A DNA stretch of 64,000 nt from the NCBI GenBank assembly GCA_004794655.1, contig SMMW01000584.1, positions 2,054,001-2,118,000 on the forward strand, in the 5' to 3' direction. Within the stretch, counting starts at the first letter, position 1; every line of letters starts with the position of its first letter. The stretch comes from Marisa cornuarietis. Lineage: Eukaryota > Mollusca > Gastropoda > Architaenioglossa > Ampullariidae. The notes beneath the pieces were generated by a model. The model was not told the DNA's origin. It saw only the letters and a program-made list of their open reading frames with translations, and did not search any database. Positions 1-15,400 of the stretch are shown here, in pieces. Made by a program: the position numbers and the translations under genes.

Positions 1-126
1 TTTTCAGATATTTAAGACAGTAAGTTTGTTTAGACATGTGACATATCAGAGGTACTCTTTGATTAAATTATGAACACAACGCACACTTCCTTACTTAATT
101 TATGTTACAGAATTCATTGTTGAAGT

Positions 127-345
127 ACAGACTGTCCTAGAGGGTGCATGATGGTGAAGGGGTTAAAACACTTTCTTGTCATCATTGCAGTGAAGATTTC
201 TTGGGTTAAGATCTGGACTTAAGCCACTTTGTGTATGTGACACCTGTTTACAGGGCTGGCTCTTGTTGGTTTACTCCAGCTACTCTGGTTTCCTCCCACT
301 CCATCATCATCCCTTACTTCTCACAGTGCAAAATCACCTCTGGTT
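127..345 (+). repeat. tRNA-derived SINE copy (family B), diverged
   Basis: The head resembles a tRNA gene: an A-box-like stretch (ATGGTGAAGGGGTTAAAACA) and a B-box-like GGTTAAGATCTGG about 50 bases later. The body carries CTGTTTACAGGGCTGGCT, which recurs at 11710-11735 and, reverse-complemented, near 47450-47480. It lies just upstream of the first visible UBE4B exon. Boundaries are approximate. Confidence 0.55.
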
Positions 346-415
346 AGAAGCACTTTCCTGCCAAACCAGCTACTGATGGTCATAAATTACACTTTATGAA
401 AATTTTCTTTTGCAG

Positions 416-3400
416 GTCAAAGTTGTGGAGAAATATTTCTCTGGTCACCAGCTAACAGCCGATAACCTGAGGATTGTCAACCAGTCCTTGCAGCACAGCC
501 TGGAGTTTGTCAGGGTTTGTATTTTTACTATTTAGGGAGTAAATCTTTGCTCAGGTATATTAGGATTGAAAGACCAATCTGCAACCTACACTTTGCAGAT
601 GACATAGATCTGTTAGCAGGTACAAATATGGAACTGCAAGACCTCACCAACAGACTGACAGACAGCTCAAACGCATATGGAATGGAGACCAGCACTGAAA
701 AGAGCAAAGTTATGATCAGTGGCAACGGCAAAGCAGAGATCTCTATGAACGGGGTACAACTCGAAGAGGTAAGTAGCTTCAAGTACTTGGGAGCCACTCT
801 CTCCAAGGACGGCGGCTCCACGCAAGATATCTGCATCAGGATCGCAACAGCAACAGCAGCAATGGCTAGGCTAGATGGGATCTGGCATAGCCACAAGATA
901 AGGTTCACTACCAACTACAGGCTATACAAATCCCTGGTAGTGCCGATCCTGCTCTACGGATGCGGCACGTGGACTCTGCTCGCCGAAACGGAAAGGAGAA
1001 TCCAGGCATTCGAGAACAAGTGCCTGAGGAGGCTGCTCCGGATCTCATACAAAGAACACAAAACCAACGACTTTGTAAGAAACAAGATTGCCACACTCGT
1101 AGGACACCAGGAACCTCTACTATCAACAGTCAAGCGACGTAAGCTGGTCTTCTTTGGCCATGTAACCCGGCACAACACCTTGTCGAAGACTATCCTTCAA
1201 GGCACCTTGGAGGGTGGCCGACGCTGCGGAGGCCAGAGAAAGAACTGGCTTACAAATGTCAAAGACTGGACTGGTCGTCCTGTACAGGACCTGCTGACTT
1301 TCACCCATAATAGGCAAGAGTGGCGAGCCCTGTCAGTTGCCGCATCTATCCATGTGCTCCTGCCAACGCCAGGTGCCAGGCAAGGGACGACTGACTGACT
1401 GACTTGACTTGACCTGACCCGACCGACCCGACCCGACCCGACCTGATATTAGGGTAGGATTTCAAGCATGAATGAGTTTGAGCTTTGATTATGTCAGGGT
1501 ATGTTATCAGCCCTGGAGCTAAAATCTTCTAGCTTTGTGCATGTCAGCATGCAAAGCATTGCCTGGTTTTTGTGAGGTTAGAAATTTCATCATAATACAT
1601 GTGAAAGAAGGTATTCCATTTAAGTGTTTATATGAGCATTACATACAAAGTGTTTGCTGATCTAAAAGTGTGTAGTCTGGGGTAAAAAGCAAGTTCTACT
1701 CCCCTTTCAGTTACATTCCTCTCGCATCTCGTATGTGTCATTACGTGGTTGCAGCAAGAGTGCTACAAGGTCATCCACAGTTTGTTGGTGCACACAGACA
1801 CGAGGGACACCACCCTTGACTTTTTGACACAATTACTCGTGCGCAATATGAAGCGAGCACAGATACAGGTCTGTATGTGAAGGAGTTGACACATTATTCT
1901 CTTCTCCATATCAATCCACATTTTGAATGTTTTTTTTTAACTGGCCTGATGTGCTGAGTTCTTGCAATGTATGCTGCTGAGAATGCTTATTGTTTTGAGT
2001 TAGTGATGTCTTATTTGCCCAACGTATTCTATCAATAATTAGACAATATGCAATAATGAGAGTATTATGGCACCACAGCAGGCTCCTCTTAGGGGCTCCT
2101 CCTACCAAAGTTAATAGAAAATCTACCATCATCAAAAATGGAGTACTTCAGTTATTCCATTAGGTTTTTTGCAGTAATTGTTTTAAAAGCCCCGAGGTGA
2201 TTCTAGGTTTCGGCCTTGCGGGATTCACGCACAATTTTGCTGAGGGGCACATAGTTTGAAGGTCAGCGTAACTATGCGCCAACAAAAATACTGTGGCTGG
2301 CGCACATTTAAACGTGCTACAGCACTTCAAAAATAATTGTTGTCATTCTTCGCACTGATTTGAAACCAGCCATCTAGAATCAGTGCTAATGATTGGACAG
2401 TTTTCAAACTGACGAGTTGTTATCCATCTGATCTAACATGCTCCAAATTTCGTGTCAGGAAGTAATTTGGTGATGTGCGGACAACGAAAAAATTTAGAAG
2501 GAGATTGTTCAAGCATAAACTTCTGTTACACGTTTGTGATTCAAGGGTATCGGAAGCAAACGAGTCGAAAATGAAGCGAAAGCAAATGTCAGCTCTGTTT
2601 GAATTTTCATTCATGACCAGAAAAGCAGATGTCCCACAAAGCAAAAGTCGACAAGGACAGGAAGAAGCAGAACCTTGTTAGTCAGAATGTGCCACAGAAA
2701 TTGTTGGAACTGAAAATGTGGACAACAAATCAGAAGATGGCGAAATAGTCAAATTGAGACCAAGACCGCAAGTAAGGACCACACGTCCAGAGAACCTTTC
2801 AGTGTGAATGGTTGAAGAAATGACTTTGGCTAAAGACCGAGGACGATGGCATGAGATGTAAAATGTGTCTAAAAAGCGATAAAAGTAACAAGTTTACAAG
2901 CCCCGGTTGTGTTAATTACCGAACTAACATGCTGCAGAGACATGTTCTGATAGGTAATCTTTGGAAGCAGAAATTCCTCAGAAAGATTTCAGCCAGGTAA
3001 TCTATTTTTCTGTTCTAATTTGTTTCTGTCGTCGTCACCTTTTCGGAACTTACGCCGGAGATATTATATAACACTTATATAACAGTTGTGCATAGAAAAT
3101 GTTATTGTTTCAACTTTTTGTGGATGATTTCTTCCTACTATTACTAATGCATAATCCTTGTTGAGTAAAGTTTTTTTTATATTTTAAACGTAATTTCTTC
3201 TCCAAAACGATCGGCCATAATTTAATTGCTATGAAAGTAATCTGAGTAAGTCTGTTGTAATTATTAGAGAACCATTATTAAGAAGTTTAATTTTTTTCAT
3301 TGCCTTTTTGCTAGCTTCACTTATGCGGCAACTTCATGGGATTAAAGACCTGCCAATCTCAAAATATTTAAGTTCAGTTGAATTTCAGAAACAGCAGGGA

Positions 3401-6400
3401 TGTAAAAACATTTCATCAGCTTGAACAGAAGGTAAAACTGGTAAAGAAAAAGAATGGTGATATGGACTCACTAGATTTAGAGATATTAAACAGGAGTATG
3501 GCCCTAATTTAAAGGTAACATCGTAGGACATAGAAGCTGTCAGGGTTTCTTTTTGTGACAATCTGTTCAAGATCATTAATGACAGGTTCCCAAAAGATGC
3601 AGGCGATGTTGCCTTTGCATTTTCAGTACTTTCTATGCGCTCCAGAACAACCTATGGAGACAAAGAATTGAATATCTTGACAGATTTCTTAGATAAGCCA
3701 GCACAAGTGGGCAGCAAATTCAGTAAACACTTGCTTGACAAAGCAGCATGTTTAGAGGAATGGACTGTGGCCAAAAAAACTAACGCAGAATGCATATCGG
3801 AGAGATTCCACTAACAGCCTGTTTAAACTGTTCTTTGACACAGGGATTCATTTCCCAAATTTGCTGGTTCTTGGAAAACTTTGCCTCATTATGCCATACC
3901 CCAGTGCAGACTGTGAGAGGGGCTTCAACCATCAAAACCTAGTAAAGTCTTCTCATAAAAGTCGCCTTGAGGAAAAACATTCAAATGTTCTCATGAAACT
4001 AAAATGTGAAAATGAATCAGTTGCTGACCATAACTTCAGTGATGCTGTGATGTGGAAAAAGAAAAAAGCAGAAGACTATGTAACCCACGCAAGTAATGAT
4101 GAAGAACATTTCAAGTGACAAGATACAGCATTGATAAGACATGAAAAGTGTCCAAACATTAACTCATAGCCCAATGAGACAGACACAAAGGCTAATTGGT
4201 TTGCAAATTTAGGATGCTCTGATCACACTAATAATGATGAAAGATGATTTATCGATATAAAAGAAAAATATATGTTTGTAATTAATCTTTAGTTTCTTGT
4301 GATTAATAAAGTATTTTGTTGTATTCTGTTGTATACCATATATTTATCAGAAAAAGCAGTGAAAATGTGTTTGTTTTGAGCGGCCCATTGTTTTGTTTCA
4401 TTGGAAGGGCCCATTTTTTCCATTGAGAGGGCCCTGGAGCCCCTCATTTTGAAATCCTAGAATTACCTCTGAAGCTTATTACATAAATTTTCTTGTAGAG
4501 GAGTTTAATGGGATAATAGATTTGACAACAGAACTGAGGACTACCTATCACACATTTTATTGAATGTGATGACTAGTGCATGTGGGTGATCACCATTTGT
4601 TGATTTGTCCCCAAGAAACCCAGATATCTTCTCTTGAAAAGTATAACATTAAATTTCCTTTATATTAACAAGCAGACTAACAGTGTACATGCAGTGTAAT
4701 TTTTGTTTCTGCTAAAAATCAAGACATTTCTGAGCTGACATTTAATTAATGCAGGTGGATGAACGAGTTGTGTCTGGAGACGGACTAATGCTCAATCTGA
4801 TGTCAATTATGGAACTGTTGTCCTTCAGGATTCTTCTTGATAAGGTAGGTTCCATGTTCTGATATGTTAGCATTGAAGTTCTTCTGATAACACCACACAT
4901 TCATGATAATGTCCCATCAACATACAACTCTTTCCTAGCATTTTGTGTCTGCAGAATTGAACTACTTCACAATCAGTGCCTGTTTTACATGCTGTAATGC
5001 AAACAGGATAGTGTCACAAAACATGCCATGTAGTGTGTAAGTGAATGAATAAATAAGGAAAGAAACTGTTAGTACCCTTAGGAATTGTTCTATGAATTCC
5101 TTACCTTAGGGAGCAAGAATAGTCCAACCAATCAGGTATTGTGTTATATTTGAAAGTAGGCAATGAGTCAGTTTTTCAAGTGCCATGTTAGAGATGGTTG
5201 CCGGTTACTCAGCTTGGTAAGAATTTGAAGTCTAATGTATATTCTAATAAAATGCTTAATTGTTATGTTCTTTAAATGCTGTGTAAATAAGTTTTTTTAA
5301 CCTTACTTCATGACCTACTTTCAAGATGAGCTCTCCATTTCATACAGTTACCATTTTACATTTGAATTTGTTAGAAGAAAACAAACTTTTTTTCTTTTTG
5401 CAAATCACATCTCTTAAATGTTAAAAACCACCAATTGGTGCAACTTACCTTGTAGTGGTGTGATGGCTTGTGTGCCTCGTCGATCCACAGAGCTATGTCG
5501 GCAGGAGCCTTGTGTTCCTGGCAGGTCCAACCAAGCTGAACAGGTCTGTCAGGGTAGAGGCCAGACTAAAATGTGCACCCTGGCCCTCCAGGATGGGGGG
5601 TTTGCTTTGGGCTAACAACCCATTCATGTAAAACACAAGCTGTTACAGAAACTGCAACAGTATCACAACAGGGGCCTGGTCGGGAAGATTCCTCTCTAGA
5701 AGAGCTTATGACGCAGGCTGGTGAAAGACCTAGGGAAGCCAGCTCACCGACTCATCTTCTGACGACCAAGACAAGAACCAGGATAGGGCCCTGGAACATC
5801 AGAACCCTTTGTGAAAGTGGCAAATCAGCTCAAGTGGCAAGTGAAATGAGAAAATACAACATCACGGTCCTCGGGTTATGTGAAACTAGATGAAATGGAA
5901 GTGGGCAGACCAGACTAACATCAGGAGAAACCATCATCTACTCTGGCCACAAAGACCTGGACCATGACCATACTCAGGGAGTCACACTGCTGATATCCAC
6001 AGAGGCAACAAAGGTGCTGATGGCCTGGGAACCAGTCTCACCACGGCTCATGTCAGCAAGATTCAATTCAAAAGGAAGGAAGGTTACCATCATCCAGTGC
6101 TATGCACCAACAAATGCAGCAGATGAAGGGGAAAAAGAAGAATTCTATAGCTTCTTGCAGTCTCTGCTTGACCGCACACCAAGGAGAGATCTGAAGATCA
6201 TTATGGGAGACCTAAATGCCAAAGTGGGAGATGACAACACCAACAGGGAGCTCATCATGGGAAGACATGACGTCATTGGCGGCACTGTATTCCCACACAA
6301 AACAACGTGGACTTCCCCAGATGGCCAGACAGAAAACCAGATCGACCATATAACGGTTGGTCAAAAGTGGAGGAGTCTCCAAGATGTCGGAGTGAGAAGA

Positions 6401-9400
6401 GGAGCAGATGTTGCATCAGACCACCAGCTCCTAATAGCAGTCTTCAAGATCAAGCTGAAATCCTTCATCGATACAGCAGCCAGACCACACCACAAGTTCA
6501 ATACTCAGTACCTCAAGAACAAGGAGAACAAGGGAAATTTTTAACTGAAATCAAGAATAAGCATGAGGCCCTTTCAGGATTGACAGAAGAATCAGTGGAA
6601 GAACACTGGTCAACACTCAAGAGCATTTGGAAGACAACCTGTACAGATGTTCTAGGGAAGAGGGAAAGAAAAGATAAGGAATGGATGACTCCAGAGACTT
6701 GGGCAAAGATTGTATTAAGAAAGGGACTGAAACAGAAGCTCAATCAGTGCCAAGACCAGCAAAAGAAAGAAGGTCTCAGAGCAAAATACTGGGAAGCCAA
6801 CCGCCAAGTGAAGAGGTCTGTAAGGGAGGACAAGAGACGCTTCGCCCATGAACTGACAGAGGAAGCAGAGACAGCAGCCATACAGGGAAACGTAAAACGA
6901 ATATACAAAATAACACAAACTCTGTCAGGCCGGAGCGTAAACCCAAACAAGCCAGTGAAAGACAAAAATGGCAAGACCATAACAAACGATGCAGAACAAA
7001 GAGACCACTGGATGGAGCACTTCGAAGAGATGCTGAATAGACCACATCCACCATCCTTACCTGGCATACCACCAGCAACTGCACAACTTCACATCAACAC
7101 TAGCCCTCCCACTAAGACAGAAATCATCAAAGCTATCAAAAGCATGAAAAATGGCAACGCAGCAGGCCCGGATGGCATACCCCCAGAAGCACTAAAAGCA
7201 GACCCAGAAACAACAGCAACAATTTTACAGCCCTCCTACACAAGATCTGGGAACAAGAGCTAGTCCCAGCAGACTGGAAATTAGGTCACCTGGTCAAACT
7301 ACCAAAGAAAGGAGACCTCTCCCAATGCAACAACTGGCGGGGGATCATACTTCTGTCCATCTCCAGCAAAGTCCTGACAAGGATAATAGTAGAGAGACTG
7401 AAGAAGGCACTAGACAAGAGACTGAGACCAGAACAAGCAGGGTTTCACCAGGGTTGCATATTACTACCGACAATCTTCCTGATGGTCATAGACTGGATTA
7501 TGCGTAAAACAACCCAAGATAACAACACCGGTATCCAGTGGACCTTCACCAAACAGCTAGAGGACCTGGACTTTGCAGATGACATTAGTCTCCTATCTCA
7601 TTGGCAGCAGCATGCACAAACCAAACTGAGCAGAGGAAGCAGAGAAGACCGGCTTAAAGATCAACAGAAAGAAGACCGAAGTGATGGAAATCAACAACAA
7701 GCAGGAACTCCCAATCTATTTTAAAGGAGAGAACATCCTAGAAATAGACCGCTTCATATATCTAAAAAGCATCATTAGCAAGGATGGTGGAGCTGACGAC
7801 GACATCAGAAGCCACATAAACAAGGCCAGGCTTGCTTTTAACACCCTACGCCCCATCCAGAACTCCCGAGCATTATCTCTCCGCAGTAAGACCCGCATCT
7901 TCAACACCAATGTGAAGGCAGTCCTACTGTATGGCTCCAAAACCTGGAGAGTGACAAATACCATCAGCAACAAGCTCCAGACCTTTATCAACCGATGCCT
8001 TCGCCATATTTTGGGAATAAGATGGCCTGAAAACATCTCCAATAGCAGCCTGTGGGAAAGAACTAACCAGAATGCCACTAGTCAAGACATCAAAAAGCGC
8101 AAGTGGGGCTGGATAGGACACACCCTGCGCAAACCAGCTGACACCATTGCCAGGCAGGCACTTGACTGGAACCCTCAGGGGAAGAGGAGAGTTGGGAGGC
8201 CAAAACAGACTTGGAAAAGATCAGTGGGGAGCAAGGCAAACGATGGCGGAATCACATGGGCCCAACTGAGGGGGGCTGTCCAAAACCGGGTCCGCTGACG
8301 AGGTGTTGTTGCGGCCCTATTCTCCTCGAGGAGTAGTAAAGGATGATGATGACAAATGTTAAAAAAATGCTTTCAAACAGCGTGTCAGTGATAGTTGTCA
8401 TTGTTGTTGGTTAATAGGTTAATAACAACACCTGTACCTCCTACGGAAACTCATATCTTTCTCTGTCAGCTCTGTCATCCTCACTCGGTTCTATCAGTCC
8501 TTCATTGAAAGTCTCATCACTTTTTCTTTCATCTCCTGGTTCCACAACCTCTCTCTAGCTAACAGGAATAGTCTTGTCTCACTTGTTAATATCTGTTCCA
8601 AGATCACCGGAATAAGGCAGAGGGACTTGGCAGCTTTCGGTCATCAGCAAATCCTTAGGAATGCATCTTGTATCCTCTCTATTTCTGTTTCTGATCATGT
8701 GTTGACATGTGAGTTTTCACTCTTGCGGTCTGGCTGTAGGTACACTGCCTGTATGCAAAACCAATCGCCATTCACCTGATCAATTCTATTGGCCATGATC
8801 ATGTACTAGCCTGAGGTGTCCTTAGGTCACCACTTTATCCAGTATATTTAATGTTGCTGGGATTGTGTGTGTTGTGTGTGTGTGTGCATGCTCGAGAGAG
8901 AGAAAAAATTATTTCAACTTGAATGCATCATCTCCTTTTATATCATGTACATGTCTGTACTATCTCTTTTATATCATGTATATGTACTTTTATATCATGT
9001 ATTATCTCTTTATATCATGTATGTATTACTGCTAGTACGAGCATTATTTGGAATTGCCCTTGGGGATAAATAAAGTGGTATTGTATGTGTAAATGCTGGA
9101 ACACATTGTTTTTTGTGCCACCACTCCAGTTCTAAGTGATAAATTGCTTTGCTTTTTGTCCATATAGAATCATTTAATAAAGGGATGTTGAAATATCTAG
9201 GTAAAGGCTAAAAAATGCCAGCTGTTTTTAAAGCACCACGAGGTGTCAAAACAGTGATAATATCGAGATAAAGATACTGATTAGCTTCCTAGCTAGAAAT
9301 TAATCATTGAATTAGTGATAATTAAGGTGAGGGGAGGCTCAAGAGAAGATTAATTTTGGGTTAACTTAGTTAAATTTCAGATAACATAAGATTTTAATAC

Positions 9401-12400
9401 TTTTTTATATAACACACAAGTTTCATGTGTGTGTTTCTTTTTTTGAAAAATATGTGTTTTGCTAAATCATTTTTCACACCTACTATTGCCAGTTTTTTTT
9501 CAGAACCTTGTGCTGATACTGAAAATGGCTCTTGCTTGAGCCTTTGTTATACACACAATGATCCTGCCAAAGCCCAACATGATGTCTAATGTTGGAATCA
9601 GCATATTCTCCCCTAACTCACTATTTGAGTGAAAGGCCCAAGCTGTTAATAATTCCACAGCTATTTTTATATATCCCAGGTCATCTTTTTGTGAATCATT
9701 CATGACGATTGACTTATTTGGTAGTTCCTGATCAAAATTTGAAACGACATGAAATTTGTTGATTTATTCCAGCTGATTTGTTTTAGTACTTAATTTGATG
9801 AATATCGTCTGATTTATGAGCGAAAAACGTTTAGAGGAAATATTTTCAGAGGTGCAAGATCAAAATGCAGTGACTACACAGCTAAATAAAATGAGTGTTG
9901 GTAAATACCATGTACCGAAATGACATCGCTATGTTTTGCAAGTAATGACTGTTCCTGGTGATTTTTAATTTTTTGATTCTGATTATGCTTTTATCTGTTT
10001 AAAAATTAATGATTTTAACAGCTTCAGATTATAATAATGAAAGACGACAATGCGACAGACAAAAATTACTGTTTAGCAAGTCCACAAACGCTTTGTTTTT
10101 GTCCGGACTCACGTCCAGAAAAAAGCATGGAGTAAGCTTGTTTATTGACATTTCTAGAATTTTTCCCACAACCTGTTTTTGCATCATAAAAGTTTTCTAG
10201 AATCATTTTCTCCTGTTGACATGGAAATGAAGACTTGACAGTAGCATCAACGTAGGATATACCGTGGAACTTTCAGTAAATTTGTTATGCAGTAAGGGCA
10301 ACTAAACATAATCCTCTCAATTAATATTCTGATAATAACAAATCATTAAAATAATTAAGGAAGTTTGCATGGAATCTAAGTGAAACAGTGCTTAATCTAA
10401 TGTAATCATGAGGCCAAGACAAAAACCAAGAAGCGTAGAACAGTAAGAGGGAAGACAACAAGTCTAATGGTTCCTAAACAAGAAATCTGTAAGAGCAAAA
10501 CCTATGATCCTGGCATACTAGATCAGACATAAATTGTGTGACATGAATCCTGGTGTAGTTTATAAACAGTAGCAGACAATTTTTAAAGTGGTCTTCCACA
10601 GGGTTTATGCATCTTAAAATTTCTCAAACTGCTGTTTTTGAATGCAAAAACAGAAATATCAGGATAGGCTTGTGCTATAGCATTTAAATTTTGTAGTTTG
10701 ATTTAGAAACGGACTAGCCTAACTTAAAGTGTGACTAAACTCAGGCCACAAAGGTTGAGTTTATCTCAGTTCTGCATCAGGAAATTGATAAAATAATGTT
10801 ATGCAACATCATATTTTCTTAATAACACTTTAAAAGCATTAATAAAGCATCATAATACTGCAATTAAATAACTCTGCAACCAAAACACACATCCCTGACC
10901 ATGCAGGTCACCAGTTTACAGTTTTGTTTTGTTTTTTTGCTTTCAGGTTGATCCTTATTACCCATTCCACCCCAAAGCTCGCATCTCCATCAGGTCAGAG
11001 GCCAGGTTCAGTTGTACCTCACAAGAAGCAGAGATGTGGGTAGAGGGCATTCGTAAGTATTTTTCATCAGAATTTGCACCACTTCATTCCCTTGGTTTAG
11101 GTCACTAGGCTTTGCTGGTGTTGGTATGTAGGATAATGGATCTGTGCTCTCTTTGTTACTAGGATTAAATCACCATCAGTTTTTCAATGGACTGAGAACA
11201 GCAGGTCACTATTGGTATATTGGAATATCCCAAAGTGGTTCTTAATGTACCAGTAAGTTGTTAGAAAAAGAAAAAGATGACTAATACATGGAACAAACTC
11301 TGTGTCACATTATTTCTTTCCTTTTGACCACTATATTTGCCATCAGACCACTTGCTTATTTGTTTTGAAAATGGTGGATGATTAGACAGCTCATTTGTAA
11401 AGCTGGATAAGTATAGTACCTGAGTATACAGTTTCTTTTTATCAGTAATTTTTGTTTGAGCTTGATAATTACTGTACTGTGCAAATTTTCATGGTATCAG
11501 GTAAATTCAGTACTGAAAATATTGCACCAGTACAGAGTGTAGATTTCATTTAAGTTAATATTAACTCATGGTTTTGTGTTTCAATTAATTTATTGTTTTA
11601 GAGCCAGTCTGGTGGCACAACGGTTAGCACCTGTCACAATACAGTGAGGATTGGCTGCCCTGGGTTCAGATCTTGTCTCAGGCATGCTGTTCCTTCTCTG
11701 CATGTGGCATCTGTTAACAGGGCTGGCTGCTTTGCCATGATATAGCCTTACTTGCTGGCTTGGCATCAAACACCATCTCCCCTCCTCATTTCTAGTTCTT
11801 TTTTGTAATTTAAAAAAATATCCTAGCACAGTTATGACTGTCAAATATCATAAGAGTTGATCATGATGCCTTCATGTTGAGCGAAAAAAACACACTTCAA
11901 AATCCCCTGTGCATTTATTAACTGATTGGCAAGACAAGATGATAGTTAAAATTAATAATTGAATTTGTAGAGCTCATTTTTCCATGTGGATATGAGCTCT
12001 ATGCCCTTTACACAGAAAACTATAAACAAAACAAGTCAATCATGCATGAAGCACGAGCATTGGCAAATGAGTGACACCATGGCTAACATGAACTAAGTGC
12101 ATGGATGAAGATGAAGAACTGAAGAGTAAGCAGAATAGCACACTTTATTTGTGAAAGATATTTGAGATGGATTTTGAGGCTAAACATGGGTTCAGTTCAA
12201 AGAGAAAGTGGCAGAGAATTCCGAACATTGAGGCCTGAGAAGGAGAAGGAGCATCTACCAAATTCCTCCTGTTTAATAATAATAATGATGACTTGTGTAG
12301 CACATTTCTCCACAATAGCTCAATGCACTTTAACATGATGCACTGAAGCTGACAATATTTGTCAATTATGTTCAAAGTCTGCACAATGCATTAGGATATT

Positions 12401-15400
12401 TAAACAATGTATGAAGGTATATTGCACCTGTCCTTCCAACTCTTCAGTTCCAAATGCGGTGGATCAGATGGCTATAGCTTGTCTGTCCGCTAGCTGATAA
12501 AGCATGGCTAACCTTCACACCCCTGTGTATGACACCTCTACTATACAAGTATTCCAGAGCATGCAGTACATCCCGCAAGATATATGTGACCAATAGCTCC
12601 AGCAGATCGCTGTGAAACAGGCATACAGCAGGTCACAGTAAGAACCATAGGCCATAACAGGCATGACTGTCCACAGTTCATGGCGATGGATGTGGGAAAA
12701 TAGTCTCATGTTGTAACTGTTTAGTTAATACAACTTCTTTCTGTACATAAGAGAACTGTGTGATCTAAGTTTTCTAGATCAGTCCATTTAACAGCCACCT
12801 GCAGTCCTGTAGGTGAGTGCTAAGCTAGATGCACTGTGGTTGTATATCTTTGTGACATTTGCCTATTCCTGTATATACCTGATAGACACAGGCCACACTG
12901 TCAAACTGCACAATGGGCACGTCTGATAACAATGACTCACTGATGTTGAGAGTGACCATCATCATGTTTTCTGCCTGTGGTTGGGAGGTGATGTCGTAAG
13001 GCTACATGCTGGTGGAGAATTAGACAACTGAGATTCAGAACAAGCACAATGCTTTGTTACTGATTAGTCTGACATAAGTTTTGTCTGTCTTAAGCCTCTT
13101 GTCACTCTTGAATCCATGAACTTTACCAGAAACTTGTTTTAGCAAGTTGTCTGCCCTAGGGCCCATGCTGGCTTTCAGTGGCTGTGAGTTCAGATCTACA
13201 GCTCAGAAAGCCATTGCGTCGTTTGTAGGAACGCAAAATAAATCAATAGAGACTTGGGTCCACGGAGCTGAAATCACCAGAAGACTACTGTTATCCATGT
13301 AAAACTGCATGAAAAATTTAAAGCAAATGAGTGACTGTGTGATCTTCAAGATCTTCAAAAGAAACCGTTAGGTAGAAACAGACTGGCATTCGACAGGAAA
13401 TATAAAAACAAATGAAAGATTTTGCCTTATGAATGAAAAGAAACTTTTTTCTTATTGCCAATGAAGGAAAGAGGGGAGACCACAAATGGCAGGAGCCAAA
13501 TTTCTCCACAGACTGCTTTTACCTCACTCTTCACTGCCATCACCTATCTATTATACCGATCATGAGAAAATACCAGCGCCGTCTGCGAGCCATCCGTGAT
13601 CTAAACCGCATGATTGATGAAATGGAGGGAAACCACCCACAGTGGAAATCTCAAGTGCAGGTGAGACAACTGTGCTATTTTCATTGACTGGCTGACTGTT
13701 GAGTGACAAAAATAGAAAAATAAAGAGCTGAACTGTAGAAGAGGTGTTTGGGCAGTGCTGGATGTGGCAGTATGCTTTTGATAATGTCGAACCAAAAATT
13801 TACGTTAGATACAATTCGCACTGGAAGCTGTGAAAAATCACATTTTGCTAAAATAAGCATACACATCTATAACTGCTACCTTTATAGTCAGTTGTTTAGA
13901 GTGTCTACAATGCAGAGTAACGCCTGTAAAGCAGCAAAAGAGGGAGAGGAGGATTTTGTTACATTTTTCTGTAACCATTTTTCAGTACTTCTGGGGAGAG
14001 AGGCAGTACATGGAAATTCCTGACCTGACTTATTCAACTCTTTATTACAGTTTTTTTAAAGAAAATGTATTTTTGTGTACGTATGTGTGCACACACATGT
14101 CCCAAAATGTGCATAAATTCAACAGAGGCTGCAAAAGAGTAAACTTTGTGCTGATGCGGGAGTGTTGGATCAAACCATGCTGGTGCGAGTTCTGAGGTTC
14201 TACACACAGGCATCACAGTTCTTACTTCGGGCTGCAGATCCTAAAATGCAGGGGTCAGGATTCAAACAGCATTCCAGATAATGTGGATTCTTTCATTCTC
14301 TCCTCTCACTGTCTTCATTGTCTGCCTCCTTTCCTACCTTTTTCGTTGTCTACCATCAAGTTTAATCGTTTTGCTAATTTTGTTATTATTTTCCTTCCTT
14401 TCTCATTGTCTACCACTAACTTTCATCATTTTAATTTTGTAATTAATTCCTGTTTATCATTGGCACTCATCTCCTTTCTTCTTCCTTTTCTGTCTTTTTT
14501 TTTTTTTTTGATCACTTACAAACGTCTACAGCTAGTACTTTAAAAAAAAATTTCTTTTCTTCCTCTCAAAGTAAGATTTTTCCTTCACTTCAGGGCTGAA
14601 CTACCATTGCCACCTGATGTTCCCATGGAGTTTGCTGCACTCCCAGAATTTTATCTTGAAGACATTGCTGATTATCTTCTCTTTGTTCTTCAGTAAGTAT
14701 TGGATATAAGTATGACAAGATAATGTCAAGAAATATTTGTAAGACAGGCAAGCAAGTGTGAAAGATTTTTTTTTATCAGGGAGTTAAAGGCAGCATAAGG
14801 CTCTGGTACTTCCTTTTTTTTTTAATTTAGCAAAGTATCATGAGATTTCATGACTTGTGGTGATGTATGATGGTAAAAGCCGCAGTTGTAATAAATTCAG
14901 CCATCATCATTTCCTTTCTCAGGCCCTAGTTCTCCATCACTTTGCACAAGTACCGCCTTTGACACTTTAAAGTCCGGCTTTAAGACTTGCCTTTTTCGAA
15001 AATACTTTTAGTAGCTGGTGACTCTCATTTTTCCCACCTTTCACTTGTGTGTGTGTCGGCACCTTTGTGTGAGTGTGTGTGACAGAGATATTGTTAAGCC
15101 AATTGTTCATGTCAAACCATGTTATCTTGCTGTCGGCAGGGTAATGGGCTATAGAATTGCTCTTATTATTATTAAAAATGGCTTTCCTTCCTTTTTCAGA
15201 TTTAGTCCTGAAGTTCTGGTGGCAGACCCTGGCATGGGTGATGTCCTTCAATTACTGATTGTTATGATGTGCTCCCAGAACTACATCCGCAACCCTTACC
15301 TTGTGGCCAAACTGGTGGAGGTTATCTTTGTCATGCAGCCTGTTGTGCAGCCTAAAGCTGGGAAAATCAACCAGGCCTTTCTCATGCATGAGCTGGCCCT

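Noticed and set aside
2184..4479. 8-bp target duplication for hAT copy 1
   Set aside because: The flanks (TAAAAGCC and AAGCTTAT) share only about four bases in register, so no duplication is claimed.
13433..13687. 84-codon frame as a stand-alone gene
   Set aside because: Its middle is UBE4B exon sequence; the ends read through the intron borders.
14283..14543. 86-codon Phe/Leu/Ser frame
   Set aside because: T-rich intron sequence before the UBE4B exon at 14594; composition explains the absence of stops.
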